A DNA stretch of 64,000 nucleotides from Marisa cornuarietis (Eukaryota > Mollusca > Gastropoda > Architaenioglossa > Ampullariidae), in NCBI GenBank assembly GCA_004794655.1, contig SMMW01000005.1, positions 1,922,001-1,986,000 on the forward strand. Direction: 5' to 3'. The notes under the pieces are model-generated. The model ran no database searches. It saw only the letters and a program-made list of their open reading frames with translations, and had not been told where the DNA came from. This document shows positions 21,615 through 33,416 of this stretch, piece by piece. The translations under genes were made by a program, and so were the position numbers. Within the stretch, counting starts at the first letter, position 1. Each line of letters starts with the position of its first letter.

Positions 21615-22440
21615 TGAAAGGAAAAGAGGAAGAGCGAGTGAAAGAAAGAGAATGAGAGAGGCTACCGGTTGATCAACTTAAACCGATGAATACCAGTTAA
21701 TTAATAATTTTGACCATTTTTATCTCCTGTGGACATTCAGCAAATCTAGATTAATGTTGTGGTCGGACAAAATAATCAGGTTATCGACAATAACGTGGCT
21801 GCAGTATCTGAATCGATAACCTTTCTTAGGCACCTTCGATAACGACTCGTAAATACATTTTTAGTGTATTTTTGCACATTTCGAAGCTTTATTGCTAAAT
21901 ATAAAAATTATGTCCCTTCGCCCATATCGGCTGGTGTGTACCTGCTCTCCCCTTCGCTCTTCTTTTCGGTGTCCGTTGACTTTCGTTGGAATTGTGTCCA
22001 CTGAGTAATGTTTATCCTCCCGTTTGTTGCTTGCCCTTCCATTGTTTTATATGTCTACGTCTACCTGTTTCCTTCTTCAGCGACTAACGGCATCGAACGC
22101 CATATCTATGCCATGTGGGTTTTTCCGGTTTACTTCTGGATTAGCTATCAACTTACCCGCAGTCCACGTTTTGTTCTCTACTGACAATTTTTCTCGCTAA
22201 ACTTAATACCCCACAACATGAAAGCTTAGACTTCTGTTACTCTCAGGGCATTACTCTCTCTCTCTCTCACGCACACCCACCCACCCCCACACACACACAT
22301 ACACAACATCTAAAACAGACAATTCTGACAATGCCAACGAGAGACCCATCCTCCATTACGCGTTCATTCCATCATAAAAACACAAGACGACATGGTGAGT
22401 ATAATTACTGATAAGAGGATACATAGGCCTAATAGCTATA
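20896..22440. other. 3' flank of copy 1, no gene recognised
   Basis: Non-coding sequence resuming the alignment with copy 2 (37628 to about 38325, then 39241-39990). It carries a long (TG)n tract that copy 2 lacks. No gene or RNA is seen. It ends in a TA-rich junction, after which copy 2 begins. Confidence 0.6.
21527..21613. repeat. (TG)n microsatellite
   Basis: About 43 TG dinucleotides, followed by a GA-rich stretch. At the matching place of copy 2 (near 38235) only a few TG units are found, so it expanded after the duplication or contracted in the other copy. Confidence 0.9.
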
Positions 22441-23427
22441 TATATATATATGAGAGAGACAGGAAGAGAGAGATAGTATATATGTGCCTTTACATTCTTC
22501 TGTCACTAATTCAAATCAAGCACATCGTCAAACAAGAAGCATCATTTCCTTCATGATTTATTTTTATATCTCGATATACCGTATTTGAAGTCTGGCTAAA
22601 TACGAGAAATAAAATGATGCATTATTCTAATATCTAAAATTATTTGTGAGAAAAAATGTCATTTTATCTTTCATTTATAAACGCTATGGCTAGCGGAAAA
22701 GGCCAATGAAAAAATTGTATATTTAAAAATGAACATTACAGTAACACGTACTACTTGCAATAAAGTCCCAGTCATCATCCATATTATTATAGTTCATCTC
22801 TGACATTCACATAATGTAAAACTTTGGCATATATCTCAACCATAATATTTGTGCTGTTAGAGTTTTCTAGGTACGATGTTTGAACTGAAGGTACGATATA
22901 TGTACATCATAACCAGATAAATACGGTCACTTGACCAAATCGATCATGAACATTTTGACTCCCAGGAATAGCAATTAACGTTTTAACCTAACCAAAATAA
23001 CGATTTCAAAACATGTATGTCTCGTTTATAAATGTCATATAGGGCAGCAGAACGGAGGTAGCATCACTATTAATTTCCTGAGACAAAATTCGCTACAGAA
23101 ATATTCGGCACTGGCTTGAATAGGCATTCGAGCTATAGACGTTTTATTGTGCTTTCAGTTTTGCATTCAATTACTCCTGTAATTTATTCTCGTGATAATT
23201 TCTTCTTGAAGTATCACAAACTGTTGCCAGTAAAAACATACGATGTCTTACAGAAAAATGCAGTTTACTTGGCCCCTACCTGGACAATGGTTTTCTCCTC
23301 CACCTAAGCATTCATATTAAACAAGGCATATTATAAAATTTGTCCTTGCATTCTCGATATCTTCTTGTACCGGTAAGCATGTAAGAAACAGAAGGAACAC
23401 AGCCCTTCACTGGCTTTGGTACCAAAG

Positions 23428-23698
23428 AGGTAAGGTAAAGGTCATCCCATAACCATTTCTGGTCGTGGGGGAGTGAGGTGTTAGAGACCCCACTTTTCTC
23501 GGGGCCAGCATTTACATGAGGGTGGTGCCAATCTCCTCTCCCTCGCTGCCTTACCTTCCCCAACCCTCTGTGGAGTCAGGTACCCATTCCCGTCAGCTGG
23601 GTCGACTGGGGGAAGTTTGCTGCGCTTATCGGGAATTGATCCAGCGCGCTCTCGGTTCGGACGTCAGCGCTCTAACCACTCGGCCATCCGCTTCCCCT
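23428..23698 (-). mobile_element. tRNA-derived SINE, private to copy 2
   Basis: On the minus strand the element starts with a tRNA Ser/Leu-like head. A-box TGGCCGAGTGG lies at 23676-23686 with the TAGAGCGCTGACGTCCGAAC stretch beyond it, and B-box GGATCAATTCCC at 23631-23642. A roughly 200-bp body ends in repeated GGTAAGG/TACCTT-type sequence. Copy 1 is uninterrupted at the same place (about 4580, GGTACTAAAGAACAC). This is a filled/empty site pair, so the insertion postdates the duplication. Target duplication is short or imperfect (AGA). Confidence 0.85.
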
Positions 23699-25714
23699 AG
23701 AACCTAGTGGTGCCCACCGTTCAGATGTGTGTTCATTGAACTCCATATTTCTCTCATTAAGTTAATTTATGTAACATATTTATCACAAATTAATTGTTAC
23801 AAATATATTATCCACACCGTGAGGAAAACAATGGAGTAATTTTGTGGATTATTTTATGAACTCGTTTCATCCAATGCTACTTTGCACTGTGTCGACCGGT
23901 ACAAAGGTTGTTTAACATACTTTTATAAAAACATACAAGTGTGGGGGGGACTATCTCAAGCTATTAAAAATATAATCATCAGTGCCTCTCATACTTTTAT
24001 ATTTTAAATTATACATATTAAAGAAAATCCAGAGTCCTAAAGAAGGAAAACATTACCCTCTTTTCAAATACAGGTGTGTTTAAAGAAATGTTTCTACTTT
24101 TTTTAAGCTTCTACACTTTTGATCACGGCACTATTACAGTCGTAAATGCTTTTCTGCTTCAATCTCCGATGATAATTTCTCCGGATTGTTTTGCCTTCTC
24201 TTTTCTAGGCGTCTTTTTCTTGTCGTTGCGGTTTTGCCCATCTGAGTTCTCACTTAGAAGGAAATAATTTCATATTTCATTTTAAGGAGCTAGAGGGTCG
24301 AGTGTCGTCGCAACGTGAAGGTTGCTAATTTAGCATCCGTCTGTCTGACTGACTGACTCGCCACATGCTATTTCAGATTCTTGACACCAGGTGAACATCA
24401 CACGTAAAAACGTAATTACAAAAAAATTACTACTTGTGTACTGCTGAAAATGATTTAATATTTCATTGTTACTGGAAATAAATCACTGGTTAAATTCCAG
24501 ACCTTTAGGACGATGGAAAGGGTGAAAAATTGACTACAAAATTCGACCGAACATACATACTTACATTGTTTGACATACTTTGACACAGACAGATCCTAAT
24601 ATATTTATATACCGGGAAATTCTCTCTCTCTCTGTGTTTGGTGTTGACGGCTGGCAATGTTGTGAATGGTGCACTAGTGTGACGTAGTACACTGTTAGCG
24701 GCGCTTGTTGATCACAAATGCACATCATAGCGGATAATTAATTAACGCATGGGTTTTGGAAGATACAATTTACGGGTTAGTTTTATATCGCCTATATCTA
24801 CCGATATCTGCAAAGAACGCAAACCATTCAGGTTGATCTTTAAGGGAGACTGGTGGGCAGCGCATCAACGAGGCGAGTAGGACCAATCAGATATACTTGA
24901 AGGCGTCTTAAGGAGAAACTCGCTCAATCCAGTAAGTGCGACAGCTGTGACAACATCTTTCTGCGACAAGCAGTGCCTGGTTACTTTCTTCGCTATTGTT
25001 ATCGCCGAAGTGCTTGACCCTCAGTTTAATCAGTACACTACAGACTGTGCAGCGAGAGCCAAACACTGCAAGAGATGGCGCAATGTGTACAGAGGAGAAG
25101 TCTGCAAATTTCAACACTTACAGCGTTTAACAGTCACCACATTCTAAAGTAATCTGTTTCATCGAGACTTCCCCAAGACCACATCCCTATAAACGTTTGC
25201 AGCAGTAGCACCCAGTTAGACCGGTAGTTGTACTGAAACACCAGGCCTTAGCTACGTCAATAAACGTTACGTAGTAAACTACCATCTCACGTTACTTCTG
25301 TGCGCTTCAAGTAAACGGAAGTAAAGATGAGAGTATTGCATGGACTCCTGATACCGATAGTTCAAAAATTGTGTGAAGTATACTATACACTAACTTATAC
25401 CGAGGGAGCTCCACGTTATTTTGGCCGATGCCGATATAATTTAGTAATCACATTAGCAAAAAAATTATATACTGCGCTAGACTGCTGTCATACGTGTATT
25501 TTCAAACAACTTTGCAGACCTTCAAAAAGTATAAGAAAAATAGCGATTTACAGCTGACTTGCACCACGAAAAGAGATTGAAAGATAGGGAAGGGGACGAG
25601 AGTTATACCATAACGCCTCATCTAGTAATCAATAAGATTGTAAAAGAGACTGCTATCTTTCTATCTATATACAAGTGCGAAGTTTCAGTCAGTCAGTCGT
25701 CCCTTGGATTTGGG

Positions 25715-25835
25715 ATTTGTATATCTTGTACTTGGTAGTGAACCCATTGCTTCTGCTGCTGTCACGATCCTGATGCGGATACCTGGCGTGGACCTGCCGT
25801 CCTTGGAGAAGGTGGCTCCAAGTGCCTCCCAAGCG
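25715..25835 (-). mobile_element. short relic of the same LINE ORF2 fragment in copy 2
   Basis: Minus-strand translation reads FSKDGRSTPGIRIRIVTAA, the same LINE segment as in copy 1 (7800-7900). The remainder, which copy 1 still has, is deleted here. Confidence 0.65.
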
Positions 25836-26862
25836 AGGCATAAGACGGAGAGAAACAGAAAATTGAAAGTCGCGGAAACAAGGAAGGTTTGAAAGAAAAA
25901 AGTAAAACGGAGAAAGATGAGTTATATCTAGTTCTTTCCGCAAAGACAAATGTGCAGAGAAAACAAGAACGGCTTAGGTCTCTCAGAAATCACTCAACTA
26001 ACAAATTCTCGCACAGCAATATCTAGCATCTAAGATTAGTAAACAGAGTGCATTGCACTAAATGATGCGCTTCCTCCGAGGCTACCGCTGGACACTGTAG
26101 AACATGTTCTAGTTGAAGAGGATAGGATGTAGCATGCATTTATGTGGATATTGAAATTTTGGATTGCGCTGTGTTTTACTGTTACCAGGATCTAAAGAAT
26201 GAAAGATTGGAAGTTAGAAAGCTCACTGCTAAACAAAAATACCTTATAATTTAAAAATGAAACAAAATGTTACATTGTAATTAAAAAAATTAAGCAAAAG
26301 GATACACTAGGTTACTTGTTTCTTGTAAAATGTTTTCCACTAACAAAGATAAAGGCATGACAAAAGCAAGCTTCAAAATCTCTAATCGATGTGTCTTACG
26401 AACCTTGACTAGCAGTCGTGGTAAATACATTCTAGATACAGTAATCCTTCATTTCACCACTGTAGGTAATGAAGTGGCGTACGCTTGAGGGAAATAAAAG
26501 GTACACCAAGTGAACAGAAGTTGTTTGACCGCATAGAGAACGGGACAACCCTCTCCCGCTCGCTGCCTTTACCTTTCATAGTATATTCCACACTTTTTTT
26601 GATAGTTTACAGGGTTGTCTGCCTTGCCGTGATATAGACTTAGTTGCTGGTTCGGCTTAAACTCACGGGTAGACGAGTAGAGTTTTCTGGCCACATTACA
26701 CAGACTTCCGTCGCTTTGAATTCCGGCGTCCAGTCAATAACTAAGCCCTGTCACATGTCCTACTCGAAGTAATACTGTTCAATGCAAGAAATGAATTGGC
26801 CTAAGATTAGAAAAAATTCCATGAATTAATTGCTAGTTATTTTAGCACAATTTGAGGGAGCG

Positions 26863-26868
26863 TTTATT
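26863..26868 (-). terminator. distal polyadenylation signal candidate for the A2 receptor
   Basis: AATAAA on the minus strand about 290 bp beyond the stop codon. It matches 8963-8968 in copy 1. Confidence 0.35.
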
Positions 26869-27000
26869 TTATCAGCCAAGTGCTCTCAAGAAATTACCCT
26901 ATTTAGTACTTCATGAAGCGCAAAAATGACCTACGTATTTTTCATATCCAAGAAGAGAATGATTTTGTTTCTCACTCTTCGCATAACATGGTCTTTTTAG

Positions 27001-27006
27001 TTTATT
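27001..27006 (-). terminator. proximal polyadenylation signal candidate for the A2 receptor
   Basis: AATAAA on the minus strand about 150 bp beyond the stop codon at 27156. It matches 9101-9106 in copy 1. Confidence 0.45.
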
Positions 27007-27155
27007 AAATTTTTTCCCGAAAGAAAGCTTCTCTGAATTCTCTCAACTGACGACTAGTGCAAAGAGCTGATGGCAGGCAGAGCAAGGAACCGACTCACCT
27101 TACATACCGACCTCTCCTAACTTCTTACTGGGTGTGAACACGCACTGATACACAA

Positions 27156-30100
27156 CTAAGAAACAGAGCTGACGCCGCTGTCAGACGTTGAAACGTCAGT
27201 TGATTTGTACACATTCCAAGACTGTCGTGCTTCCAATCTTCTTAACATGCGCGCCTCTTCTGCTTGTTTCCACTTCTCTAGCACAAGGTTAAACGTGTAG
27301 AGAAACGGGTTCAGTGACGCATTTAAAGGCAGAACAAAGATGATCATGACAATACTGAATTCATCGGGAACGGCAATTCCTGAAGCCGCCATGATGCTGA
27401 CCAGTCCTATTGGGAACCAGCACAGGAAGTCAGACACTACGACGGTGGCTAAGCGGCGAGCTATGATGATATCTTTCGACTTCTTGGTCGTGCTTTCTTT
27501 CATGGAATTCACTCGTACTGACCAGTATATGCAGATCTGACCCACTGCTATAACCATAAACAGTATCATATTAAAAATTATCATAACTCCGAAGGAGTAC
27601 CTGCGACCTCCAAAACTTTTTCTTGTTATTGGCAGCGGGATGCAAATACCGTTTTGACTATAAAACTCCCAGTCAGAGAGAAACGGTAAAAAAGGAACAG
27701 CAGCCAGTGTAAAGCCTACAGTCCAAGCCAGTCCACACGCCCATGAGGCTGACCAGCGTTCAAAGTGGAATTTGCTAAACGGAAAGCGGAGAACGATAAA
27801 ACGGTCGAGAGTTATGAGACAGATGATCAAGGCCGACACCTCGCTTGACATGAGGGACAAGAAGCCAGCAACTTTGCACGTGGTGCTGACTTTCCACTGG
27901 ACATCGTTCCACAGGTAAATTGAGCGGTAAGTTTCATCCGCACCCCCAATTATGGCCAGGTACACACCCATGAGAAAGTCCGACACACTCAGGTTAGTAA
28001 CAAATACCACAAAGCCAGAGACAGAGTGGCGCCTCTTGTGTAACTGCTGAAACAGAAAACTGCCGACATTTCCTGATATCGACAAAACACAAAACAGCCA
28101 CAAGAATATTCGGTACACGTCAGAACGTAAAAGGTCGTCGCAAGACGAAATTTCATCCTGTGGGGCGAAGCAGGATTCCAGTCCGAACGATTCTGGAAGA
28201 TTCGTCTGGCAACAGAATTTATAATTATCAACATACACCGCACTGAGATACCTCGCAGCCGTCAACACCTCCCTGGGAAATACCCCTAAAGAATTTTTCC
28301 TCGCATCTACTTGTGAAAGTCTGGGGAGGTAGTTAAACCTATTTTCTGTAATAGTTTCTATATTATTAAAAGATATATTTAACAAATTAATGTTTGGAAA
28401 TTCCAGAAACACTTTACTGTCAAATGTATTTAACAAGCATGTAGACAAATCAAGAGCCTGAAGGTTAATATGATATGGACTGAAGCCCTCGTTTGTTAAT
28501 GTGGCGAGGGGGTTACCTGCCAGGCGCAAAACTTTAAGGTTTTGCAGTAAACGAAACGAACTTAAGTCGACGGTTAATAATTCGTTGTAACTGAAATCCA
28601 GAACCTGAAGGTTTGGAAGCTCGATGTCAAAAATAGTTGTCAAACTACAAGAGGAAAGACATAACCAAATAAGATAGGTATTAAATTGTACGTCATTGAC
28701 AGTCATACCTGAACCTGTGGCATCTAAGAAGCGCATTTCCAGGTAATTTTTTGCTGTGAACGATCTTTTACAAACAAACGCCAGGCCCTGACAGACGCAG
28801 GCATCAGGGCAGCGCAGTCCACAGAACTTCTCATCGTCGTGTTGCGGACACTGTGGCCAGCCGTCGCACACGTTGTCGCCATGGACACAAACACTGGATC
28901 CCCGACAGCGATAGAAGCCCGGACACGTGTACTGCTGGCAGTCCTCCTCGTCCTCGTGGGAGGGACAGTCGTACACACCGTTACAGCGCACGTACACAGG
29001 CAGACAGTAAGCGGACTCGCCTGCACACCGGAAGTGCGTTTGTGGACATGGCTCAGAAGGTGCCATAGGTACTTGGTAAAACTCACCTGCACCGTCGAAG
29101 TAAACAACAGCTGGTGCAAACAGTCTTTGCTTTGGTGGATAATCATAGAAAAAAATAGACGAACAGTCTTCGTCCGAACCATCCCAGCAGTCCTTGTACA
29201 AGTCGCAGTAATTTTTATTTGGAATGCACTGTCCGTTACGACACGAGAACTCTTGGCACTTATGTTCGTGCTTACAAAACTTTTCGTCCGATTCATCCAA
29301 GCAGTCGGACCTAAAGTCACACACTAGAGTGTAGGGGAGTAGGGTGACTTGATCGTCGCAGCGGAACATCTCTGCATCTTCGCTAATGATAGTTCTACAG
29401 AGGGGGGCAGTAGCTGATGCCCGGCAGTAGCTGTTTGGATCACACGATAAAAATGAATGCGTCACGTGACCTCTCGCACATTGTACGACAGAGACATTGC
29501 TGCGATTACGCCAAAGCATCATGGGATTATCAAATGTGGGATACACCATCTGCTTTTGCTTCATGAGTATTTGAGGCTTTATACGATATTCACAAATGAA
29601 ACTTGTTATTATAGGTGTGACACATTCTAAAAGAACAGAACGCAAAGGCATACTGAACTGGTAGAATCCACAAACTGCTCGCGATTGCCCTATAAAGAAA
29701 TCCTGCGTGGTGTTGGTTTCGTAAGACACTGTGCCGTCTGCCCACATGAGAGCGTACTTGTAGTATTTGGGCCAGTCTGTTTTAGACGTCCGCAGGCCGA
29801 TCATGGCCATTATTCGTCTTTTTCCATATTGGAAGATTTTTAAAAACGCTTCCCATTCTTCCCGAGATTTCATCGTCGCAAGATGACCTCCTCTTTTCCT
29901 ACACTCGTTTTCTGACGAGCGTGCCGAGACCACCTCGAAGGTCTGTACATTCTCATAACACTTGTCACCCACGGCAACAGAGCCGTTGCAGGCGGGACTG
30001 CTGAACCCGCAGTGGGGCCCCTCATCCTCTCCGCCTTGACACTCGGGATCCAGGTTGCACTCCAGGTGTCGTTTAAAGGTGCTATAATTGGGTACTGAAC

Positions 30101-31262
30101 AATCCCACAAGCCACTGTTTAGCCTTCGTGGGGTTTCCGATATGGGATGAAAGGAAAAATGCATTTTGAAGCCAGTGATAGTATATGGTAACCTGTGTTC
30201 TAGATGGAGCAATATGTTTGTCTGAATGAATGTTGGGCCATTGTCTTGTCCATTTACTATTCCTAAGACCGTTAACGATCCGTCGTCACTGACCTTGTAC
30301 ATCTTAAGAACAGGGGCTCCTTTATAAGACAAACTATATACATTAGTGTACACAGCCGCGAGGCTGATCATTATCACGTGACCTTCTGGAGCAATGATTA
30401 GGCGTGTTGCGTTTGTACCGCATGGAAATACAAACCCCTTTTCAAACCCATATGAGGTCACGTAGCCGGAGGTTGGTGAAGTAAACGTTATAGGAAGCGA
30501 GTGTAAAATTCTTTCGGTTGATGGAACTGCTTGGAACTGCAATATGAACTCTATCGATCGAGACGGATCTTGCAAACTATCACTAAAGAGGAAATGATGC
30601 TGATTGGAGAAGCTGAGAACTAGACTTCGGTATATCATTTTACTTTTACAACTAACTACTGTCTTTTTACAATATTCCATGTCACTGATAACAGTAACTG
30701 TGATGTCAATGAGACAGGGATACAAACGAAAACTTACAGAGCTCAACGCCTGATAGCCTTCAGGCCCCCGCACTGTCCAGCTACACTCAGTAATTATTCT
30801 TGAACGGTTTCTTCCACCTGATGTCACATAGATCTCTCCTGTCACACCGGGAAACGTAAAGACCTTGGCGTCAGCACACTCATTGATGTTGATGTCGAAT
30901 GAAAAAATGGTTCCAGCATTCAGATACTCACTTCTAGTCGTGGTGCGATCTTCACTGTCTAACTGCCGTGTGTTAATGGAGACCCCAGTATCTCCACCCA
31001 GTGAAATGTTATGGGTATAGTGGAGATAACCATTGACGGTAAGGTGTAGAAGTTCAGTATTGTTTCTTAGAACTTGATCGTCTTGAAACATTTTATTTAT
31101 TGACCAGCTGGGCTGTTCACTCGTTCTCAGTACAAAAGAGGGTGTAAGAGGCAGAGAGAGACTGAATGAACAGATTGTGAGAAACAATGTTCGTAGTAAG
31201 TGGTCGAAGGCTTTCACGTACTTGCGGGATAATAACCCAACTAATGTTAACTTTGGTTTCAT
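27156..31262 (-). CDS. GRL101-like receptor A2 (duplicate of A1)
   Basis: 1368 residues in one frame, ATG at 31262. It is colinear with A1 without length change and has the same modules: signal sequence, two CUB-like regions, LDLa-like module, lectin domain, four LDLa, LRR block and hinge, 7TM with DRF and NPFLY, tail ending DSGVSSVS. Most of the protein is identical to A1, lectin domain included, but residues 201-226 in the first CUB-like region differ at 12 of 26 positions. At several places where A1 differs (I-V after DRF, W in FERWSAS, LDLa4-5 nucleotides) A2 matches the third A gene (43860-47855), suggesting gene conversion. It is a presumed cell-surface receptor of unknown ligand, in a divergent pair with B2. 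Confidence 0.93.
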   Translation of the reverse strand: MKPKLTLVGLLSRKYVKAFDHLLRTLFLTICSFSLSLPLTPSFVLRTSEQPSWSINKMFQDDQVLRNNTELLHLTVNGYLHYTHNISLGGDTGVSINTRQLDSEDRTTTRSEYLNAGTIFSFDININECADAKVFTFPGVTGEIYVTSGGRNRSRIITECSWTVRGPEGYQALSSVSFRLYPCLIDITVTVISDMEYCKKTVVSCKSKMIYRSLVLSFSNQHHFLFSDSLQDPSRSIEFILQFQAVPSTERILHSLPITFTSPTSGYVTSYGFEKGFVFPCGTNATRLIIAPEGHVIMISLAAVYTNVYSLSYKGAPVLKMYKVSDDGSLTVLGIVNGQDNGPTFIQTNILLHLEHRLPYTITGFKMHFSFHPISETPRRLNSGLWDCSVPNYSTFKRHLECNLDPECQGGEDEGPHCGFSSPACNGSVAVGDKCYENVQTFEVVSARSSENECRKRGGHLATMKSREEWEAFLKIFQYGKRRIMAMIGLRTSKTDWPKYYKYALMWADGTVSYETNTTQDFFIGQSRAVCGFYQFSMPLRSVLLECVTPIITSFICEYRIKPQILMKQKQMVYPTFDNPMMLWRNRSNVSVVQCARGHVTHSFLSCDPNSYCRASATAPLCRTIISEDAEMFRCDDQVTLLPYTLVCDFRSDCLDESDEKFCKHEHKCQEFSCRNGQCIPNKNYCDLYKDCWDGSDEDCSSIFFYDYPPKQRLFAPAVVYFDGAGEFYQVPMAPSEPCPQTHFRCAGESAYCLPVYVRCNGVYDCPSHEDEEDCQQYTCPGFYRCRGSSVCVHGDNVCDGWPQCPQHDDEKFCGLRCPDACVCQGLAFVCKRSFTAKNYLEMRFLDATGSGMTVNDVQFNTYLIWLCLSSCSLTTIFDIELPNLQVLDFSYNELLTVDLSSFRLLQNLKVLRLAGNPLATLTNEGFSPYHINLQALDLSTCLLNTFDSKVFLEFPNINLLNISFNNIETITENRFNYLPRLSQVDARKNSLGVFPREVLTAARYLSAVYVDNYKFCCQTNLPESFGLESCFAPQDEISSCDDLLRSDVYRIFLWLFCVLSISGNVGSFLFQQLHKRRHSVSGFVVFVTNLSVSDFLMGVYLAIIGGADETYRSIYLWNDVQWKVSTTCKVAGFLSLMSSEVSALIICLITLDRFIVLRFPFSKFHFERWSASWACGLAWTVGFTLAAVPFLPFLSDWEFYSQNGICIPLPITRKSFGGRRYSFGVMIIFNMILFMVIAVGQICIYWSVRVNSMKESTTKKSKDIIIARRLATVVVSDFLCWFPIGLVSIMAASGIAVPDEFSIVMIIFVLPLNASLNPFLYTFNLVLEKWKQAEEARMLRRLEARQSWNVYKSTDVSTSDSGVSSVS

Positions 31263-33416
31263 TTCTGGAGCACAAAATACCGCTTGTCTTGGTTGTCTTC
31301 ATCAAGTGCAAAGTTATTTGTCCTGTTGGATGTTATTCTGCCTTTAGTACTGCCTTTATTTTACAGAATACGAGGAAACCAAAACAGTTATAGACTGGGG
31401 CTGTTTTTTTCACACACCAAACGTAAGAGTTGCATAAAAATCATTTTCTATATATATATATATATAGATGCTCACAAATGTTATGTTACGAATTGATCAA
31501 TCTCTCCATACCTCGATGCAAACATTTAGATTTATTCTAGTGAAAATCGACTCTCCTTCCAGTTGATGCTGTCTTTAAACTTAATGAAATAAATTAAGAA
31601 ACAGACCTACCACGCACTGAACTGTGGTGTCAGTTTATGTGGTGTCAGCAGCGGAATGTCACTGGCGAATCTGTGAAGAAAAACTACAAGAGTCTGGACT
31701 GACATACAGCTTTGCTCATAACAAACTAGTCACAGGTGGTGAACCGATGGATAGCCGCAGTTTTCATTTAAAGTTTTAAGCATTTATTGTTGTTTAAATT
31801 TACAGGGAGATATCATCTTTTTAGACACCGAAAAAAATATTTTAAGAGATCGCGCTGAGACACGTAGCATCATAGTAGGCAGTGTCAATGAACTGTAAGA
31901 CTTCACATGCTCTTAGAGGAAGCAGGAACCTGTAGAAGTGAAAACAGAGTTGAAAATAGCAAAGTCATTGGCAACACCAGTCTAATCATCAAGATTTACT
32001 AAAAATGGACAGCAAGAGGATGATTTCAATAACGTTAAGAACATTGTTGACAGCCTTTTAAAAATGGCAACTGCGCATTGAAAATCATTATTTACAATGA
32101 CCACCGAAGCAATGTCCAGGATGAACAGGATTTGGGACAGCAAGACCAATCTTCGTTAGCAACAAAGAAGATTCTGACATGAGATAACAACTTCCTAAGA
32201 AAACTACGTTGAATCCGGAATTATGATCAGTAACTATGTAGAGCCAGTTGGCATCATCTACCTCAAAACATCTACTAGAAATAATAACACGACGAAAGCC
32301 TGCCTGGTTTGGTCATGCTATCCACTGTAACACATAGTTACACATAAAACTCTTGAGGAAAGCCGATACAGTGGACGGCATAGTGAGAAGTGGCCTGTGG
32401 TGTGACTAAATTGTCTTACATAGGTCCAGCCACTCAGAAAAGGTCGGACTGGACAACCTAGCCACCTGCTCTTCCCAAAGTAAATGTCTCCAAACCACTA
32501 AGCCAAAAGTAAACTGATTTGCATCACAAACTTACCTCTTTCCCTAAAACATTAAAAAAATTGTAACGAGTAAGACTCCGGTGTCAATACCGAGAAGCGA
32601 GTTCAAGATGGATACACGTTTTGAAACAATCTACAATGGGGGCAGGAGGAAGACAGGGACGACTAACAGTCCTCTCTCGACTACTCATGATGACTGAACT
32701 ATGGATGCAATATTAAGCCTCACCTGCGTTGTGACTGAGCCTATATAGTCACCTTAAGGCGTAAGTTCCTCGATTTAAAAGTCAGCCACGCCCTACTTGA
32801 CGATCTGAATTTATTCTGGTAACTCTGAACATTTTTAAAATTCGTCATGTTCTAAAATGTTCACTCCAATATCATATCATAAACTATGCTGTTAAAAATA
32901 TTTTTATAAATGGAAATAAGCAGTGTAGTAGATGTGAAGAAATATTGCATGAAAATGATATCTTGAAATAAATGCTCTCCATTGTTTAAAACTATTTATC
33001 AAGAAGGGAATATAAAAAATGACTAGTAGTTTTAAGCTCTTCTTGAAGAGACCTAACTTATATGCAGCTAAACGTATTTACGTCCGGATTCATAACATTA
33101 TTGCATTTTCTTTAAAAAGGTATAAAAATTAAATATATATTTATTTATTGAAATTTTAAAATAAAAAATAAGAGATCCATTAACATTTTAAACAAACATT
33201 TCAAATTGAAATTTTCGCATTTAAATTTTTTAAGTAGAAATAAACTTCGATGCCTGTTTAGTTGAAAGATTTAAAATTGATGCTTATTTACAAAATAGAC
33301 ATTTTTGTTAGCATCTTTAGAAAACAACTAAACGACAGCAACGCACAATATATTCCGCCTTATATTAACTCTTCCTTACCTGATGAGCCCGTGAAACAAG
33401 CGGTCTCTCCACGACC
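31263..33416. promoter_or_regulatory. A2/B2 divergent intergenic spacer (2154 bp)
   Basis: Aligned with the A1/B1 spacer and only 6 bp shorter despite many small indels. It must carry the start regions of both genes. A (TA)n tract lies at about 31449-31466. No gene is seen within it. Confidence 0.5.
33318..33416 (+). promoter_or_regulatory. 99-bp identical block upstream of B2
   Basis: Identical base for base to 15446-15544 in front of B1, in contrast to the more diverged upstream spacer. It is a candidate core promoter plus 5' UTR; recent common origin alone could also explain it. Confidence 0.4.

Noticed and set aside
23631..23698. tRNA gene (Ser/Leu-like)
   Set aside because: Has A and B boxes but no proper cloverleaf or acceptor stem and is fused to a repeat body; it is a SINE head.
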